DNA of 64,000 nt from JANQPC01 sp039208375 (GCA_039208375.1 JBCCRC010000010.1:1-64000), one strand, 5' to 3'. Positions 1 to 8,731 are shown, numbered from the stretch's first letter. Numbers and translations are program-made. The notes: generated from the sequence alone by a model not told the origin.

Positions 1-982
1 CCTACGGGCTGCCAGTTTCACCAAGATGAGAAACCCGATAGGTGGTGCCGGTCTGAGCCGGACGCTGGTCGGGTTTTAGGGCGCCGACACGCCGCTAATC
101 GCCGGCCGGATTGATGGCTATCTTTCGCTCGCACCGTCCAAGAACCATGCGCGCGCTGAATGATGTGTCGGTGCGCGTGCGTGGACGACGGCGCTGCCGA
201 ATCTGGCCGCAGGTGGCTAATGATGTTCGGCGTCTTACCGGCAGTGCGAACGGCGGTGACGGTACCGAAAAATGGCAAGCTTTGTCAGGGAAATGGGGCC
301 GTCGGAACAAGTGAATGTGCGCGAGTGTTAGACTATGGAACAGGCAACGTCTCAAGCCTTAGCGACTAGACTTCGGCGTTGGGGAAATCACCGTAACTTC
401 CAGCCCTTGCCCGCAGAATAGCCTCTTGGTGCAGGAATAAACCGGAAACGCCATATGCACCGTTGGACTGCGGGATCTCTCGATCTGGAGTGCACGGCGA
501 GGAAGTGTTTTAGCTGAAGGGCATCTCCTGGGCGGGCAGCGGAAGACGTCTGGCCGTCAACCGACGCGTCCTGCGCGTCCAATAGCAGCGGATTGCCATA
601 TCCGATGATTTTCGTCAGCATAGGGGTCGCAACCAGATCGGCAGCTCACGGCCTCCTATTGAACCCAGTGGAGACTTGAAGATGTCGCTACACTTATCTC
701 TTCGATCCAAGCTCTGGCACCTGCTGTGGCAAGCGCCCCGTCAATGAGCGCCGATAGTGCAGCCTTCGCCGATCAATACAGCCGGGAGGCGGCTCTGCGC
801 CGAAACTCCCAGCGTGGCGCGACCCTTCCAATGCGCTCCGCCGTCATGGCGGTTGCGAGGAGACATTTGCGCTTCCAGTTTGCTGGCGGCCATCTGCCCG
901 GTGGAGATGAACAGCAAACGTGCATCCTATGACCCGCTCGGCCAACGAAACGCTTGGGGCGCGCGGGGCCAAGCAGCGCAGG
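1..982. other. Non-coding lead region with a possible HisH relic
   Basis: I see no convincing gene here. Short frames exist on both strands, but none has a recognisable domain, a good ribosome site or consistent codon use. One frame at 313-369 reads VLDYGTGNVSSL just before a stop. That resembles the N-terminal strand and loop of HisH-type glutamine amidotransferases (I-DYG-GN-S). It is cut off at once, so at most it is a short relic. The end of this stretch presumably carries the promoter of the DUF364 operon, but I cannot point to a clear -35/-10 pair. Confidence 0.4.
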
Positions 983-1906
983 ATGACCGAAAGCGCGGCA
1001 GGGGATCGAGCAGATCCGATGCCGTGGCACCGGGCAGTTCAGCATCTGCTCGAAGCCGGGTGGCACCTGCGCGACCTGCCCAGCGGGCAAGTCGTGCTGG
1101 CGATCGCCGACGGGCCAGATTTTGGACTGTTGCTCGACGCCCGCCCCGCGCCTGAGGCGGAGGTCGACGGCCATGGCCTTCTGCGCGCGGTTGGGGGCGG
1201 GGCGCTCGATCGAGCGCTCGCCGATAGCGTAACCGCCGAGGATGCGGTCGAAGAAGTGCTCGTCGGTTTCAACTGGGTGCTTGTGCGCGCCGGGTGCTAT
1301 TGTGGCATCGCTCGCAGCCCGGATCGTGGGACCGAAGGCGCCCGGACGGCCCGCGCCGGCGAACCTATCAGGGGGCGGCCCCTTCGCGCCCTGGCCGGAT
1401 GGCTCTGTTCTCTCGACCCGCTGCGCCGCGCCATCGGATTGGCTGCGGTCAATGCGTTCTGGAACACGCCGGACGGCCCCAGCCCAAAGGGCAAATGGGG
1501 CCTCGCCCGGTTCGCACCGCCAGGTGACGGACTGGTGATCATCGGCGGGTTTCGCGCCGCGATGGAGCGTTTGCCGAATGCCAAGATCATCGAGCGCGAA
1601 CCAAAAGGAAAAGACGTCCCGGCAGATCGCGCAGGCCCAGCCCTGGCCGAGGCAAGCGCTGTTGCGATCACAGCTCAAACTCTGATGAACGGCAGCCTCG
1701 AGCCGCTTCTTGCCCGCATTGCACATATCCCAATCCGCCTTCTGGTCGGGCCCAGCGCGCCAGTCGCACAGGTGATGTTGGATCATGGCCTGACGGCGGT
1801 GTCGGGCCTCTGCATCACCGACCCAAGCGCCGCGCGCGACTTCATCGCGGAAACCGGCACGATGATCGCATTGGATCAGATGACCAAACCGTTGCAGGTC
1901 ACGTGA
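983..1906 (+). CDS. DUF4213/DUF364 putative heavy-metal-chelation protein
   Basis: About 307 residues. The N-terminal part, through VLVGFNWVLVRAG and the GIARSP-RGTEGARTA segment, fits DUF4213. The middle stretch, ending in IGLAAVNAFWN, is the usual bridge, and the C-terminal half (GLVIIGGF, later IPIRLLVGPSAPVAQVMLDHG) fits the Rossmann-like DUF364 domain named putative heavy-metal chelation. The role is unproven in the family; such genes often sit beside iron, cobalt or molybdenum importers, as here. It opens a tightly coupled operon: its TGA overlaps the next ATG (TGATG). The start is uncertain. ATG 983 is chosen because residues before it look non-coding, but in-frame starts at 929 and 1019 are possible. 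Confidence 0.75.
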   Translation: MTESAAGDRADPMPWHRAVQHLLEAGWHLRDLPSGQVVLAIADGPDFGLLLDARPAPEAEVDGHGLLRAVGGGALDRALADSVTAEDAVEEVLVGFNWVLVRAGCYCGIARSPDRGTEGARTARAGEPIRGRPLRALAGWLCSLDPLRRAIGLAAVNAFWNTPDGPSPKGKWGLARFAPPGDGLVIIGGFRAAMERLPNAKIIEREPKGKDVPADRAGPALAEASAVAITAQTLMNGSLEPLLARIAHIPIRLLVGPSAPVAQVMLDHGLTAVSGLCITDPSAARDFIAETGTMIALDQMTKPLQVT

Positions 1907-2154
1907 TGAGTGCACTGCCCCCCGATCTTGCCGCCGAGCCCGCGCCTCAGGCTTTGACCCGCAGCAGATGCATTGAGCATGAAACCTCTGGCTGGAGTGC
2001 GGGTGCAGCCGTCGACCTTGATCCGACATGGCTCAACCCAAGCGCGCTTGCTCTGGCGTATGACGTACCCGGGTCCGGAGCGGCTGCCATCGCTGGACCG
2101 AAAGCGGCGGGCACGGCCCCGCGCTCTGTGTTGGTTGACCCGGTGTGGCCATGA
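1906..2154 (+). CDS. Small hypothetical protein, translationally coupled
   Basis: An 82-residue frame whose ATG overlaps the stop of the DUF364 gene (TGATG) and whose TGA overlaps the ATG of the next gene (ATGA). Both junctions are what real coupled genes show. The sequence is rich in Ala, Pro and Leu, has one Cys, and has no signal peptide, membrane segment or motif I recognise. The positional evidence is good but the composition is weak. It may be a small accessory protein of the metal-chelation operon or a fortuitous open frame that keeps the operon translated. Confidence 0.45.
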   Translation: MSALPPDLAAEPAPQALTRSRCIEHETSGWSAGAAVDLDPTWLNPSALALAYDVPGSGAAAIAGPKAAGTAPRSVLVDPVWP

Positions 2155-2747
2155 GAGGGCGGGTTCTTTTCCTGAAGAACACTGTAGGCACGCCGAGAGC
2201 GATCCTGAAGCCGCCCGGCGGGCACCGGATCGACATCGTGGATCAATACGATCTGACGCCAGAAGTATTGGAAGGAACGAAAGTGCTGCTTCTCGGGCAA
2301 CACCTCGACGAGCATCACTTAAAAGGGATGCAGGGATTTCTGGAGGTCTTCCTCGAAAAAGGCGGCGGAATCGCGGTGATGGGGCCCATCGCCCAGCGCC
2401 TCCTGCCAGTCCTTTCCCCGCACCGGCCCGTGGGCTCTGGCCGTCGCGGCGACTGGATCCTGGAAATCGCCGAAGCGCACCCGGTGATGGCGGGGGTCAG
2501 GGCAAAAGATCTTACCTATCGCAAGGGCGTCGTCGGCTTCTGGGCGCGCGGAACGATCCCGCCCTGCGCAGATGCGAAGATCTTAACGCGTTTTGCTGCG
2601 TCCGAGGCCGCGGCCGACTGGCTTTGGGAAAGCGTGAGGGGCGGAAAGCTCTTCGTGCATCCCGGCAACGATGTGTGGGGCTATGTTGACGAACCGAACA
2701 CATCGGCGCTCGTCTTCCCACAACTGCTCGACTGGATGGCCGCATGA
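2151..2747 (+). CDS. Hypothetical protein, amidotransferase-like fold, copy 1
   Basis: About 198 residues from ATG 2151; GTG 2145 is also in frame. It begins with a Rossmann-type strand (RVLFLKNT) and has a long helix followed by FLEKGGGIAVMGP. That resembles the glutamine-amidotransferase/ThuA-like fold used as a non-catalytic or binding domain. It is clearly paralogous to the next protein: HPVMAGVRAKDLTYRKGVVGFW here aligns with HPLMALLGRKDITWHVHGIIGL there, and both have a late G-G-LF/LLI strand. I see no catalytic Cys-His-Glu set. It is coupled by 4-bp overlaps to both neighbours. The function is unknown; the context suggests a metal or siderophore role. Confidence 0.7.
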   Translation: MRGRVLFLKNTVGTPRAILKPPGGHRIDIVDQYDLTPEVLEGTKVLLLGQHLDEHHLKGMQGFLEVFLEKGGGIAVMGPIAQRLLPVLSPHRPVGSGRRGDWILEIAEAHPVMAGVRAKDLTYRKGVVGFWARGTIPPCADAKILTRFAASEAAADWLWESVRGGKLFVHPGNDVWGYVDEPNTSALVFPQLLDWMAA

Positions 2748-3385
2748 CCGGGATTGCGGCGATCGACGGCGGCATGTCGTATCACACGCGAACCTTGAGG
2801 GAAGGCGCCTATGCCCCCCTCTTTTCAGATCTCATCGAACTGCCAGACCTGCCCATTGCCAATCTGACGGCGCATCCAACCCTACTTATCCCCTGCCGAA
2901 CGAACGGCGCGCGTTTGGCGGAGCATCGCGCGCAACTGGCCGACTACCTCGCGCAAGGCGGCTTCCTTGTCGTGATGGGAGAGACGCGGCCCGATCTGTT
3001 TCTCGACGGCGTAACCTTCGACCCTGTGCCAACGAATTTCTGGTGGTGGCTCGACCCGAACGCCGATCTGGGCGTACGCATCGCGTCGCCGGCGCATCCC
3101 CTGATGGCACTTCTTGGCCGCAAAGACATCACCTGGCATGTTCACGGCATCATTGGCTTGCAGGAGGGCGGGCAAAAGCTTGCACAATGGCAAGATCCGG
3201 AAAATGGAGGCGCGATTCTGATCGACAGCTCCCGAGGCAAGGGGCGGCTTCTGATTACCACACTCGACCCGATCTACCATCACGGATCGGGGTTTATGCC
3301 CGCGACAACCCAATTTCTCGACATTTTCCTGCCTTGGCTCGCGCGAACCACGGCAGAGCGTCGAACGGCCGATGCAAATGACTGA
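2744..3385 (+). CDS. Hypothetical protein, amidotransferase-like fold, copy 2
   Basis: 213 residues, paralogous to the preceding protein. It starts MTGIAAIDGGMSYHTRTL and contains LADYLAQGGFLVVMGETRPDL, which matches FLEKGGGIAVMGP in copy 1, then a Trp-rich NFWWWLDP turn, the HPLM-GRKDITW signature and a terminal GRLLITTLDPIYHHG. His and Trp are enriched in the C-terminal half (HVHG, YHHGSG). The two copies could form a heterodimer. It overlaps the upstream gene by 4 bp and the MFS gene by 14 bp, so it belongs to the same transcript. I do not recognise a defined family or reaction. Confidence 0.7.
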   Translation: MTGIAAIDGGMSYHTRTLREGAYAPLFSDLIELPDLPIANLTAHPTLLIPCRTNGARLAEHRAQLADYLAQGGFLVVMGETRPDLFLDGVTFDPVPTNFWWWLDPNADLGVRIASPAHPLMALLGRKDITWHVHGIIGLQEGGQKLAQWQDPENGGAILIDSSRGKGRLLITTLDPIYHHGSGFMPATTQFLDIFLPWLARTTAERRTADAND

Positions 3386-4574
3386 CGCGAAGGCCCCAAT
3401 GATCGTCCTTCTGGCGGGGCTTGCGCTGATGTCGATGGGGCAGACCGTATTGTTCGCGATCTTCGGGCCACTGGGGCGCGATATGGGCCTGAGCGAGCTT
3501 ATGATCGGCGGCGTCATTTCGCTGTCCGCGATAGCCGTCGTGGTCGCGTCCCCTTGGTGGGGCCGGCAATCAGACCGGATCGGGCGCAAGCCGGTCTTTG
3601 TGATATCGGCGCTCGGCCTAGGGCTGGCGACACTGGCTTTCACGGCCGCGTTGGAGGCGGGACGCGCGGGGTGGGTCACGGGCCTTGCCGCATTCGCACT
3701 GTTTGCGGGAACGCGAATGATCTACGGCCTCGGCGTCACCGGCATTCAGCCGGCTGCTGCTGGCTGGGTCGCAGACACCACCACCGCGCAGGAGCGCACA
3801 GGCGGTATGGCGATGATCGGCGCGGCCTTCGGGATCGGATCGATCCTGGGGCCGACTTTGGCGTGGCTTTTATCAGGTTTCGACCTTTTGTTGCCGCTCT
3901 ACGTCATTGCGGTCGGAGGCCTCATCGTTGCCGGTTTCGCCTGGCGCTTCCTTCCCGAAACGCGCCAGCGGACCGAACGTCCCACAGTGTCGCTCAGCCC
4001 TCTCGATCCGCGCCTGACCGCAACTCTGGCCACCGTGGTCTGTGTCTTTTCGGTGATCGCCGGATTGCAACAGACGCTTGCCTTTTACGTGCAGGATATT
4101 GGGCAACTGACAAATGTGGAAACGGCACGTCGCGTGGGCCAGGCTTTCGCGCTTCTAGCGGCCGTCCTGTTCGCGACGCAGATTTTGGTCGCCGTGCGAA
4201 AACCGAAGCCGAAGAGGATCCTGTTGCTGGGACTGATCCTCGGCGCGACGGGCGCTGCTGTTCTTTTGGCCCTTCCCACTCCGCCGGGCATCCTCGTCGC
4301 GCATGCCTTCCTCGGATTGGGGATGGGCCTTGCGGTTCCGGGCTTGCAAGGTCTGGCCTCCATCGCCGTGGGCGAAGACGAACAAGGCACCGTCGGCGGC
4401 CTCGTCGCCGCGGCGATGGCAGGCGGGTTCGCGCTCGGCCCGCTTCTGGGCACCGCACTCTACGGCTTCTGGCCGGGCGCGCCTTATGTACTGGCCATCG
4501 TCCTGCTGCTCGGCGCCGCCATTGTCAGCTTTGGTCGCCCACCCCAGAGCCCGCCGCGGCATCATCCGCTTTGA
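3372..4574 (+). CDS. MFS transporter, possible siderophore/metal-complex permease
   Basis: 400 residues with about 12 hydrophobic segments and the major-facilitator signature after segment 2 (GRQSDRIGRKPVF, the loop 2-3 motif). It is probably an inner-membrane proton-driven exporter or importer. It closes the DUF364 operon and overlaps the preceding stop by 14 bp. ATG 3378, two codons in, is an alternative start. MFS carriers in siderophore loci commonly export siderophore or move the intact complex; that role is inferred from position only. Its last 50 bp overlap the 3' end of the convergent ABC ATPase gene. Confidence 0.8.
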   Translation: MQMTDAKAPMIVLLAGLALMSMGQTVLFAIFGPLGRDMGLSELMIGGVISLSAIAVVVASPWWGRQSDRIGRKPVFVISALGLGLATLAFTAALEAGRAGWVTGLAAFALFAGTRMIYGLGVTGIQPAAAGWVADTTTAQERTGGMAMIGAAFGIGSILGPTLAWLLSGFDLLLPLYVIAVGGLIVAGFAWRFLPETRQRTERPTVSLSPLDPRLTATLATVVCVFSVIAGLQQTLAFYVQDIGQLTNVETARRVGQAFALLAAVLFATQILVAVRKPKPKRILLLGLILGATGAAVLLALPTPPGILVAHAFLGLGMGLAVPGLQGLASIAVGEDEQGTVGGLVAAAMAGGFALGPLLGTALYGFWPGAPYVLAIVLLLGAAIVSFGRPPQSPPRHHPL

Positions 4575-5388
4575 CCGGATGATCGAGCGGGCGCACCGGC
4601 ACGACGAGCGGCAGCGCATCGACGGGATGGTTCAGAACGTGGCAATCGATCTCGAATACGCTCTGGATAAGCTCTGCGGTCAGAACCTCAGCGACGCTCC
4701 CATCCGCGACGACCTGCCCCCCACGAAAGAGCACGATCCGATCCGAAACGCGCGCGGCCATGTTCAGATCGTGCAGCACAATGACAATGGTCTTGCCCGT
4801 TCGCCTGCTCAATTGCCGCACCAGATCCAGCACGCTCAGCGCGTGGGCGATATCAAGGTGATTTGTGGGCTCGTCGAGGAAGATCGCTGGCGCTTCCTGG
4901 GCAACAACCATGGCGAGCCAGGCACGCTGCAACTGCCCACCCGACAGAGCGCCGAGCGGGCGCGCGGCGAGGTTGACCAAGTTCGTGGCGCGGATCGCGG
5001 CGTCGATGGCCGCAGTGTCTTCAGCCGAAAGCGGGCGAAACGCGGCCCGGTGACTGTAGCGACCGAGCGCCACCAGATCGCGAACCTGCATTTCCTCGGG
5101 TGCCGAAGGGCTTTGCCCCAGAATAGCAATCTCGCGGGCCAACGCCTTTGCGCCCCAACCCTCGATGGGTGCCTGATCCAACAAAACCTGCCCGGCCGTC
5201 GCTGGAAGCATCCCGCGCATCGCTTTGAGCGCCGTGGACTTTCCGCACCCATTCGGCCCGCAAAGCGCGGTCACCTGCCCCTTTGGAATGGCAAGCGACA
5301 GGTCGCGAAACACCAGGGCCCCGCCATACCCGATATCGGCCCCGTTGACGGTGATAAGAGGTGGGTGCGCGGGGGGTGTGTCAGGCAT
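4525..5388 (-). CDS. FecE/FepC-type iron-siderophore ABC transporter ATPase
   Basis: 287 residues. It has Walker A (GPNGCGKST), a signature LSGGQLQRAWLAMV, Walker B AIFLDEPTNHLD and the switch His in VLHDLN, all typical of FecE/FhuC/BtuD subunits of type II importers. It powers uptake of iron complexes, haem or cobalamin across the inner membrane. The start overlaps the stop of the permease gene, and the operon order is permease-permease-ATPase running left. The C-terminus runs 50 bp into the convergent MFS gene, with an acidic and Ala/Gly-rich tail. Substrate is not defined by sequence; the nearby siderophore-interacting reductase favours ferric siderophore. Confidence 0.9.
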   Translation of the reverse strand: MPDTPPAHPPLITVNGADIGYGGALVFRDLSLAIPKGQVTALCGPNGCGKSTALKAMRGMLPATAGQVLLDQAPIEGWGAKALAREIAILGQSPSAPEEMQVRDLVALGRYSHRAAFRPLSAEDTAAIDAAIRATNLVNLAARPLGALSGGQLQRAWLAMVVAQEAPAIFLDEPTNHLDIAHALSVLDLVRQLSRRTGKTIVIVLHDLNMAARVSDRIVLFRGGQVVADGSVAEVLTAELIQSVFEIDCHVLNHPVDALPLVVPVRPLDHPVKADDAAAGSGVGDQS

Positions 5389-6382
5389 AGGCGCGGCCCT
5401 GGCGGATCAGGAGATAGACGAAATACGGCGCCCCGATCAGGGCCGTCACGGCCCCTGCGGGCACTTCCAGCGGTTGGAATGCTGCCCGCACCAAAAGGTC
5501 GGCACCCATCACCATCCCTGCGCCCAAGCATGCCGCCCCCAGAATCTGTGGCGCCGCCCGTGTGCCGTAGAGCAGGCGCGCGGCATGTGGGGCGATCAGG
5601 CCGACAAAGCCGATACCCCCCACCACGCTGACCGCTGCCGCTGTCATCAGAACCGACAAGACAAGTGCCGCGATCCGGGTGCGGGTGACATTGAGCCCAG
5701 TGGACACCGCGCTTTCATCGTCAAGCCGCAACTGGTCAAGCGGGCGCACCATCCAAACCAGCACGGGCAGCACGGCAAGCCAGGCCATACCCAGTATGCC
5801 GACCTCCCGCCAATCGGCGGTATGAACTGAACCAGCGAGCCAGATCAGCGCTTGGCTCGCGCGGAAGACGGGGCCTGCGATGATCATGAGAACTACGATG
5901 GCATTGGCAAGTGCGGCCATTGCGACGCCGTAAAGCAACAGGCGCATGGGCGACACAGCATCCTGATAGGCCAGAATGCCCACGGTTGCCGCGAAAACGA
6001 GCGCGCCGCCGGCGGCGGCAAGCGGTTGCCAGTTGACCGAGACGACCAGTGCATTGGCATCGTTCGAGAACAGCAGGAAGAAGATTAGTACGCCCACCGC
6101 CGCGCCATCGACGATGCCAAGGATCGACGGGGCCGCCAGCGGGTTCCTAGTTGCGCGTTGCAGAAGCATGCCCGCCACCCCAAGTGCCGCACCCACAAGG
6201 GCGGCCAGCAACACGCGCGGCAGGCGGATGTTCCACAGGATGATACCATCAGCCCGGCTTCCTGCACCGAAGAGAGCAGCAATCACACGATCAAGCGGCA
6301 TGAAGGAACTGCCGACGGCCACGGCAACGAGCGCGATCAGCATCACGGCTAAGGGCGGCACCGTTCGAATGGCGCCCGTCAT
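5381..6382 (-). CDS. FecCD-family ABC transporter permease (second subunit)
   Basis: 333 residues with about nine to ten hydrophobic segments and the FecCD pattern: RLPRVLLAALVGAALGVAGMLLQRATRNPLAAPSILG written here in parts (RLPRVL, GMLLQ, TRNPLA-P-ILG), then GGIGFVGLIAPHAARLL, the coupling-helix region that touches the ATPase. Length and topology match BtuC/FhuB half proteins. It overlaps the partner permease (4 bp) and the ATPase (8 bp), so all three are co-translated. It forms the pore with the 6379-7362 product. Confidence 0.9.
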   Translation of the reverse strand: MTGAIRTVPPLAVMLIALVAVAVGSSFMPLDRVIAALFGAGSRADGIILWNIRLPRVLLAALVGAALGVAGMLLQRATRNPLAAPSILGIVDGAAVGVLIFFLLFSNDANALVVSVNWQPLAAAGGALVFAATVGILAYQDAVSPMRLLLYGVAMAALANAIVVLMIIAGPVFRASQALIWLAGSVHTADWREVGILGMAWLAVLPVLVWMVRPLDQLRLDDESAVSTGLNVTRTRIAALVLSVLMTAAAVSVVGGIGFVGLIAPHAARLLYGTRAAPQILGAACLGAGMVMGADLLVRAAFQPLEVPAGAVTALIGAPYFVYLLIRQGRAYA

Positions 6383-7362
6383 GTCAGGCGCAGCCGATTG
6401 CGACGCAAAAGTGTAATCAGAAGCGGGACGCCCACCAGCGCCATAACCGCACTGATCGGCGCCTCAGTGGGGTAGAGGATGAAGCGGGCCATCAGGTCCC
6501 CACCCAGACCCAGAAGCGTGCCGAACATCAGGCTGAGGGGGATCAGTTCGCGATGCGTCTGCGCGCCAGCAAGCCGGGCGAGATGCGGCGCCACAAGGCC
6601 CAGAAACGCCACTGGCCCCGCTAACGCCACAGACAGACCGGCCAGAAGCGCCGCCACCGCCAGAACGCCAAAGCGTAGTTTCACAACCGGCACGCCGAGG
6701 CTTTGGGCGGTGGCATCGTCGGCCTGCAAGACGTCGAGCGCCCCCGCCAGTGCCAATGAAACACCTACCCCTGCCGCCAGCCCGCAGATGGCAATCCAAA
6801 GTCCGGTCAGGGGCCGGTCTGTGAAAGAGCCCGAGAGCCAGAAAATGAGTTCTTCGAGGACGGTTTCATTCAAAATGATCAGAACTTGCATGCCGGCGAT
6901 CAACAGGGCCGCCACCGTGACGCCCGCCAAGAGAAGCTGGATCGGCGACATCCCGCCCCCTGCGGAATAGGCCAGACCGAACACCAGCGCAGCAGCACCA
7001 AGTGCACCGAGAGCGGCGACGCTTACGATTGTGGCGAAAGGCGCACCAGGCGCGAGCGTGATGAGCAGGACAACGCCAAACGCGGCGCCTGCGTTCACGC
7101 TCAAAAGCCCCGGTTCGGCAATCGGGTTGCGCGTGACGCTTTGCATCAAAAGCCCCGCAAGCCCGAGGGCCGCGCCCACCACGATCGCGAGCGCCATGCG
7201 CGGAACACGCAGATCCCGAATGATGATTGCCGCCGTGTCATCAGCAGCCCCCGTCACGGCAGCCCAAACCTGGCCGGGCGCATAGACGCGGACACCCAGA
7301 TGAAGCCCCGCCACGGCCAGAGCCAAGCAAGTAAGTACCCCGCCAATGACAACACCCCGCAT
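6379..7362 (-). CDS. FecCD-family ABC transporter permease (first subunit)
   Basis: 327 residues, first gene of the leftward importer operon. It carries the same FecCD hallmarks as its partner: LRVPRMALAIVVG, LMQSVTRNPIAEPGLL and GPVAFLGLVAPHLARL. The initial segment is a membrane helix (GVVIGGVLTCLALAVAGLHLGV). It is divergent from the binding-protein gene with 95 bp between them, and that gap holds an inverted repeat that could regulate both. The two permeases share the FecCD motifs but differ in their loops, as expected for a FecC/FecD heterodimer. Confidence 0.9.
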   Translation of the reverse strand: MRGVVIGGVLTCLALAVAGLHLGVRVYAPGQVWAAVTGAADDTAAIIIRDLRVPRMALAIVVGAALGLAGLLMQSVTRNPIAEPGLLSVNAGAAFGVVLLITLAPGAPFATIVSVAALGALGAAALVFGLAYSAGGGMSPIQLLLAGVTVAALLIAGMQVLIILNETVLEELIFWLSGSFTDRPLTGLWIAICGLAAGVGVSLALAGALDVLQADDATAQSLGVPVVKLRFGVLAVAALLAGLSVALAGPVAFLGLVAPHLARLAGAQTHRELIPLSLMFGTLLGLGGDLMARFILYPTEAPISAVMALVGVPLLITLLRRNRLRLT

Positions 7363-7377
7363 CCAAGCATGCTTGCA

Positions 7378-7426
7378 AATCCGACAAAACTAGTAAATCT
7401 TTTTTCCTGACCAAAACTGTCGGATT
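7378..7426. promoter_or_regulatory. Inverted repeat in divergent siderophore-importer promoter
   Basis: A perfect 9-bp inverted repeat, AATCCGACA at 7378-7386 and TGTCGGATT at 7418-7426, is separated by 31 bp of AT-rich sequence with a T6 run. It fills half of the 95-bp gap between the divergent permease and binding-protein genes. It does not match the Fur, RirA or Irr boxes I know. It could be a split operator for an unlisted iron or metal regulator, or a hairpin in the untranslated leader of either gene. Confidence 0.4.
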
Positions 7427-7457
7427 CCAGGGCCGGCGCAAGACAAGGACGATCCCC

Positions 7458-8357
7458 ATGCGTAACCTCCTCCACGCAGCGCTCTGCATGCTTGTCCTCG
7501 CCAGCACGGCCACGGCCGAGACCATTGCGCACGCAATGGGCGAAACAGAGGTGCCCGACGCCCCTGAACGGGTGATCATGTTGACCAATGAGGGAACAGA
7601 AGCGCTACTCGCGCTTGGCGTAACGCCCGTGGGCGCTGCCAATTCCTGGAACGGCGATCCCTGGTACGCGCATATCTCAGAGGCGATGGATGGGGTCGAG
7701 GCCGTCGGCACCGAAAGCGCCGTCAATCTTGAATTGATCGCGGCGCTGGAGCCGGATCTGATCCTCGGCAACAAGCAACGCCACGAAGAAATCTACGAAC
7801 AACTGTCCGCCATCGCGCCTACAGTTCTGTCGGAACGCCTGCGCGGAGCATGGCGTGAGAATTTCGGGCTCTATGCCCAGGCGCTCGGCCTAGAAGATGA
7901 TGGCAACGTGATCCTGGGCGAATACGACGCGGCGGTCAGCGAACTTTCTGCGGCCCTTGGGCCGGCGTTAGACGAAGAAGTGTCGATCATCCGCTTTCTT
8001 GCGGGCAATATCCGCATCTACCAACTCGATAGCTTCTCGGGCGTGGTGCTGGGCGATCTGGGTTTTGCGCGGCCCGCAAACCAGAACGTCGACGAGTTTG
8101 CCCTGCGGGTTGGCCGCGAAAGCATCCCCGATATGGACGGTGACCGCATCTTTCACTTCACGTGGGACAATGGCAACGGCGAGGGCCTGGCCGCCGCCGA
8201 AGAGGCACTATCCGATCCGCTATGGCAGAACCTGTCGGCGGTGCAGGCAGGCCGCGTGCATGCCGTCGACGATGCGATCTGGAACACCGCGGGCGGCATC
8301 CTGGCGGCGCGCTTGATGCTTGACGATATCGCCAAGATTTATGGCGTCAGCCCATGA
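7458..8357 (+). CDS. FecB-type periplasmic iron-complex binding protein
   Basis: 299 residues. A cleavable signal peptide (MRNLLHAALCMLVLASTATA, cut before ET) is followed by a TroA-like class III fold. The recognisable parts are PDAPERVIMLTNEGTEALLALGVTPVGA, ALEPDLILGNKQRHEEIYEQLSAIAPTV and the linking helix. This is the standard FecB/FhuD pattern for ferric siderophore, haem or cobalamin receptors. It is divergent from FecCDE and heads its own coupled operon with DUF423 and the siderophore-interacting reductase. I infer that it delivers ligand to the 4525-7362 transporter. Confidence 0.88.
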   Translation: MRNLLHAALCMLVLASTATAETIAHAMGETEVPDAPERVIMLTNEGTEALLALGVTPVGAANSWNGDPWYAHISEAMDGVEAVGTESAVNLELIAALEPDLILGNKQRHEEIYEQLSAIAPTVLSERLRGAWRENFGLYAQALGLEDDGNVILGEYDAAVSELSAALGPALDEEVSIIRFLAGNIRIYQLDSFSGVVLGDLGFARPANQNVDEFALRVGRESIPDMDGDRIFHFTWDNGNGEGLAAAEEALSDPLWQNLSAVQAGRVHAVDDAIWNTAGGILAARLMLDDIAKIYGVSP

Positions 8358-8731
8358 CGCTTGCAGCGGCTGCCGCGATAAGCATGGCGGTTGCCGCGCT
8401 TGCGATATCTGTGGGGTCGCACGCGGTTGAGTGGCGCCTGGACGGCAGCCCAGAGCGCGCGGGTCGGATGAAGTCCTTCGATTTGGCGGCACAGGTGCAC
8501 GTTGTCGCATCCCTGTCGCTTCTTCTAGGTCACAGCACCGACATGCCGGCGCCAGGCTGGATTCTGGCCGCTTGGTGGGCAGCGATCCTGTTGTTTTCGG
8601 GGGCGCTCTATCTCCACGCGCTTACAGGCGCATCATGGGCCATGGCGGCAACCCTGCCGGGCGCCGTCGCTTTCGTCGCCGGATGGATCGGCGTTGCAAC
8701 GATATGGTTGTTTCAGGAGGTTTCTGCATGA
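8354..8731 (+). CDS. DUF423-like small membrane protein
   Basis: 125 residues with about four membrane segments. The C-terminal half, ILLFSGALYLHALTG followed by a Gly/Ala-rich helix, closely follows the DUF423 (YgdD-like) pattern, and the N-terminal GSHAVEWRL occupies the place of the usual GAFGAHGL motif. No function is established for DUF423. It is coupled to both neighbours by ATGA overlaps, so it is made together with the binding protein and the siderophore reductase. That suggests a membrane accessory of iron uptake, but this is inference from context only. Confidence 0.65.
   Translation: MTLAAAAAISMAVAALAISVGSHAVEWRLDGSPERAGRMKSFDLAAQVHVVASLSLLLGHSTDMPAPGWILAAWWAAILLFSGALYLHALTGASWAMAATLPGAVAFVAGWIGVATIWLFQEVSA

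Noticed and set aside
773..2029. Long minus-strand frame of 418 codons
   Set aside because: It is the shadow of the DUF364 gene; its composition is Arg/Gly/Pro-rich with no domain, and the plus-strand frame has a recognisable family.
3554..4582. 342-codon plus-strand frame inside the MFS gene
   Set aside because: An Arg-rich shift of the MFS frame without hydrophobic segments; GC-rich DNA gives such long false frames.
4303..5631. 442-codon plus-strand frame across the ABC ATPase gene
   Set aside because: Antisense to a complete FecE protein with all motifs.
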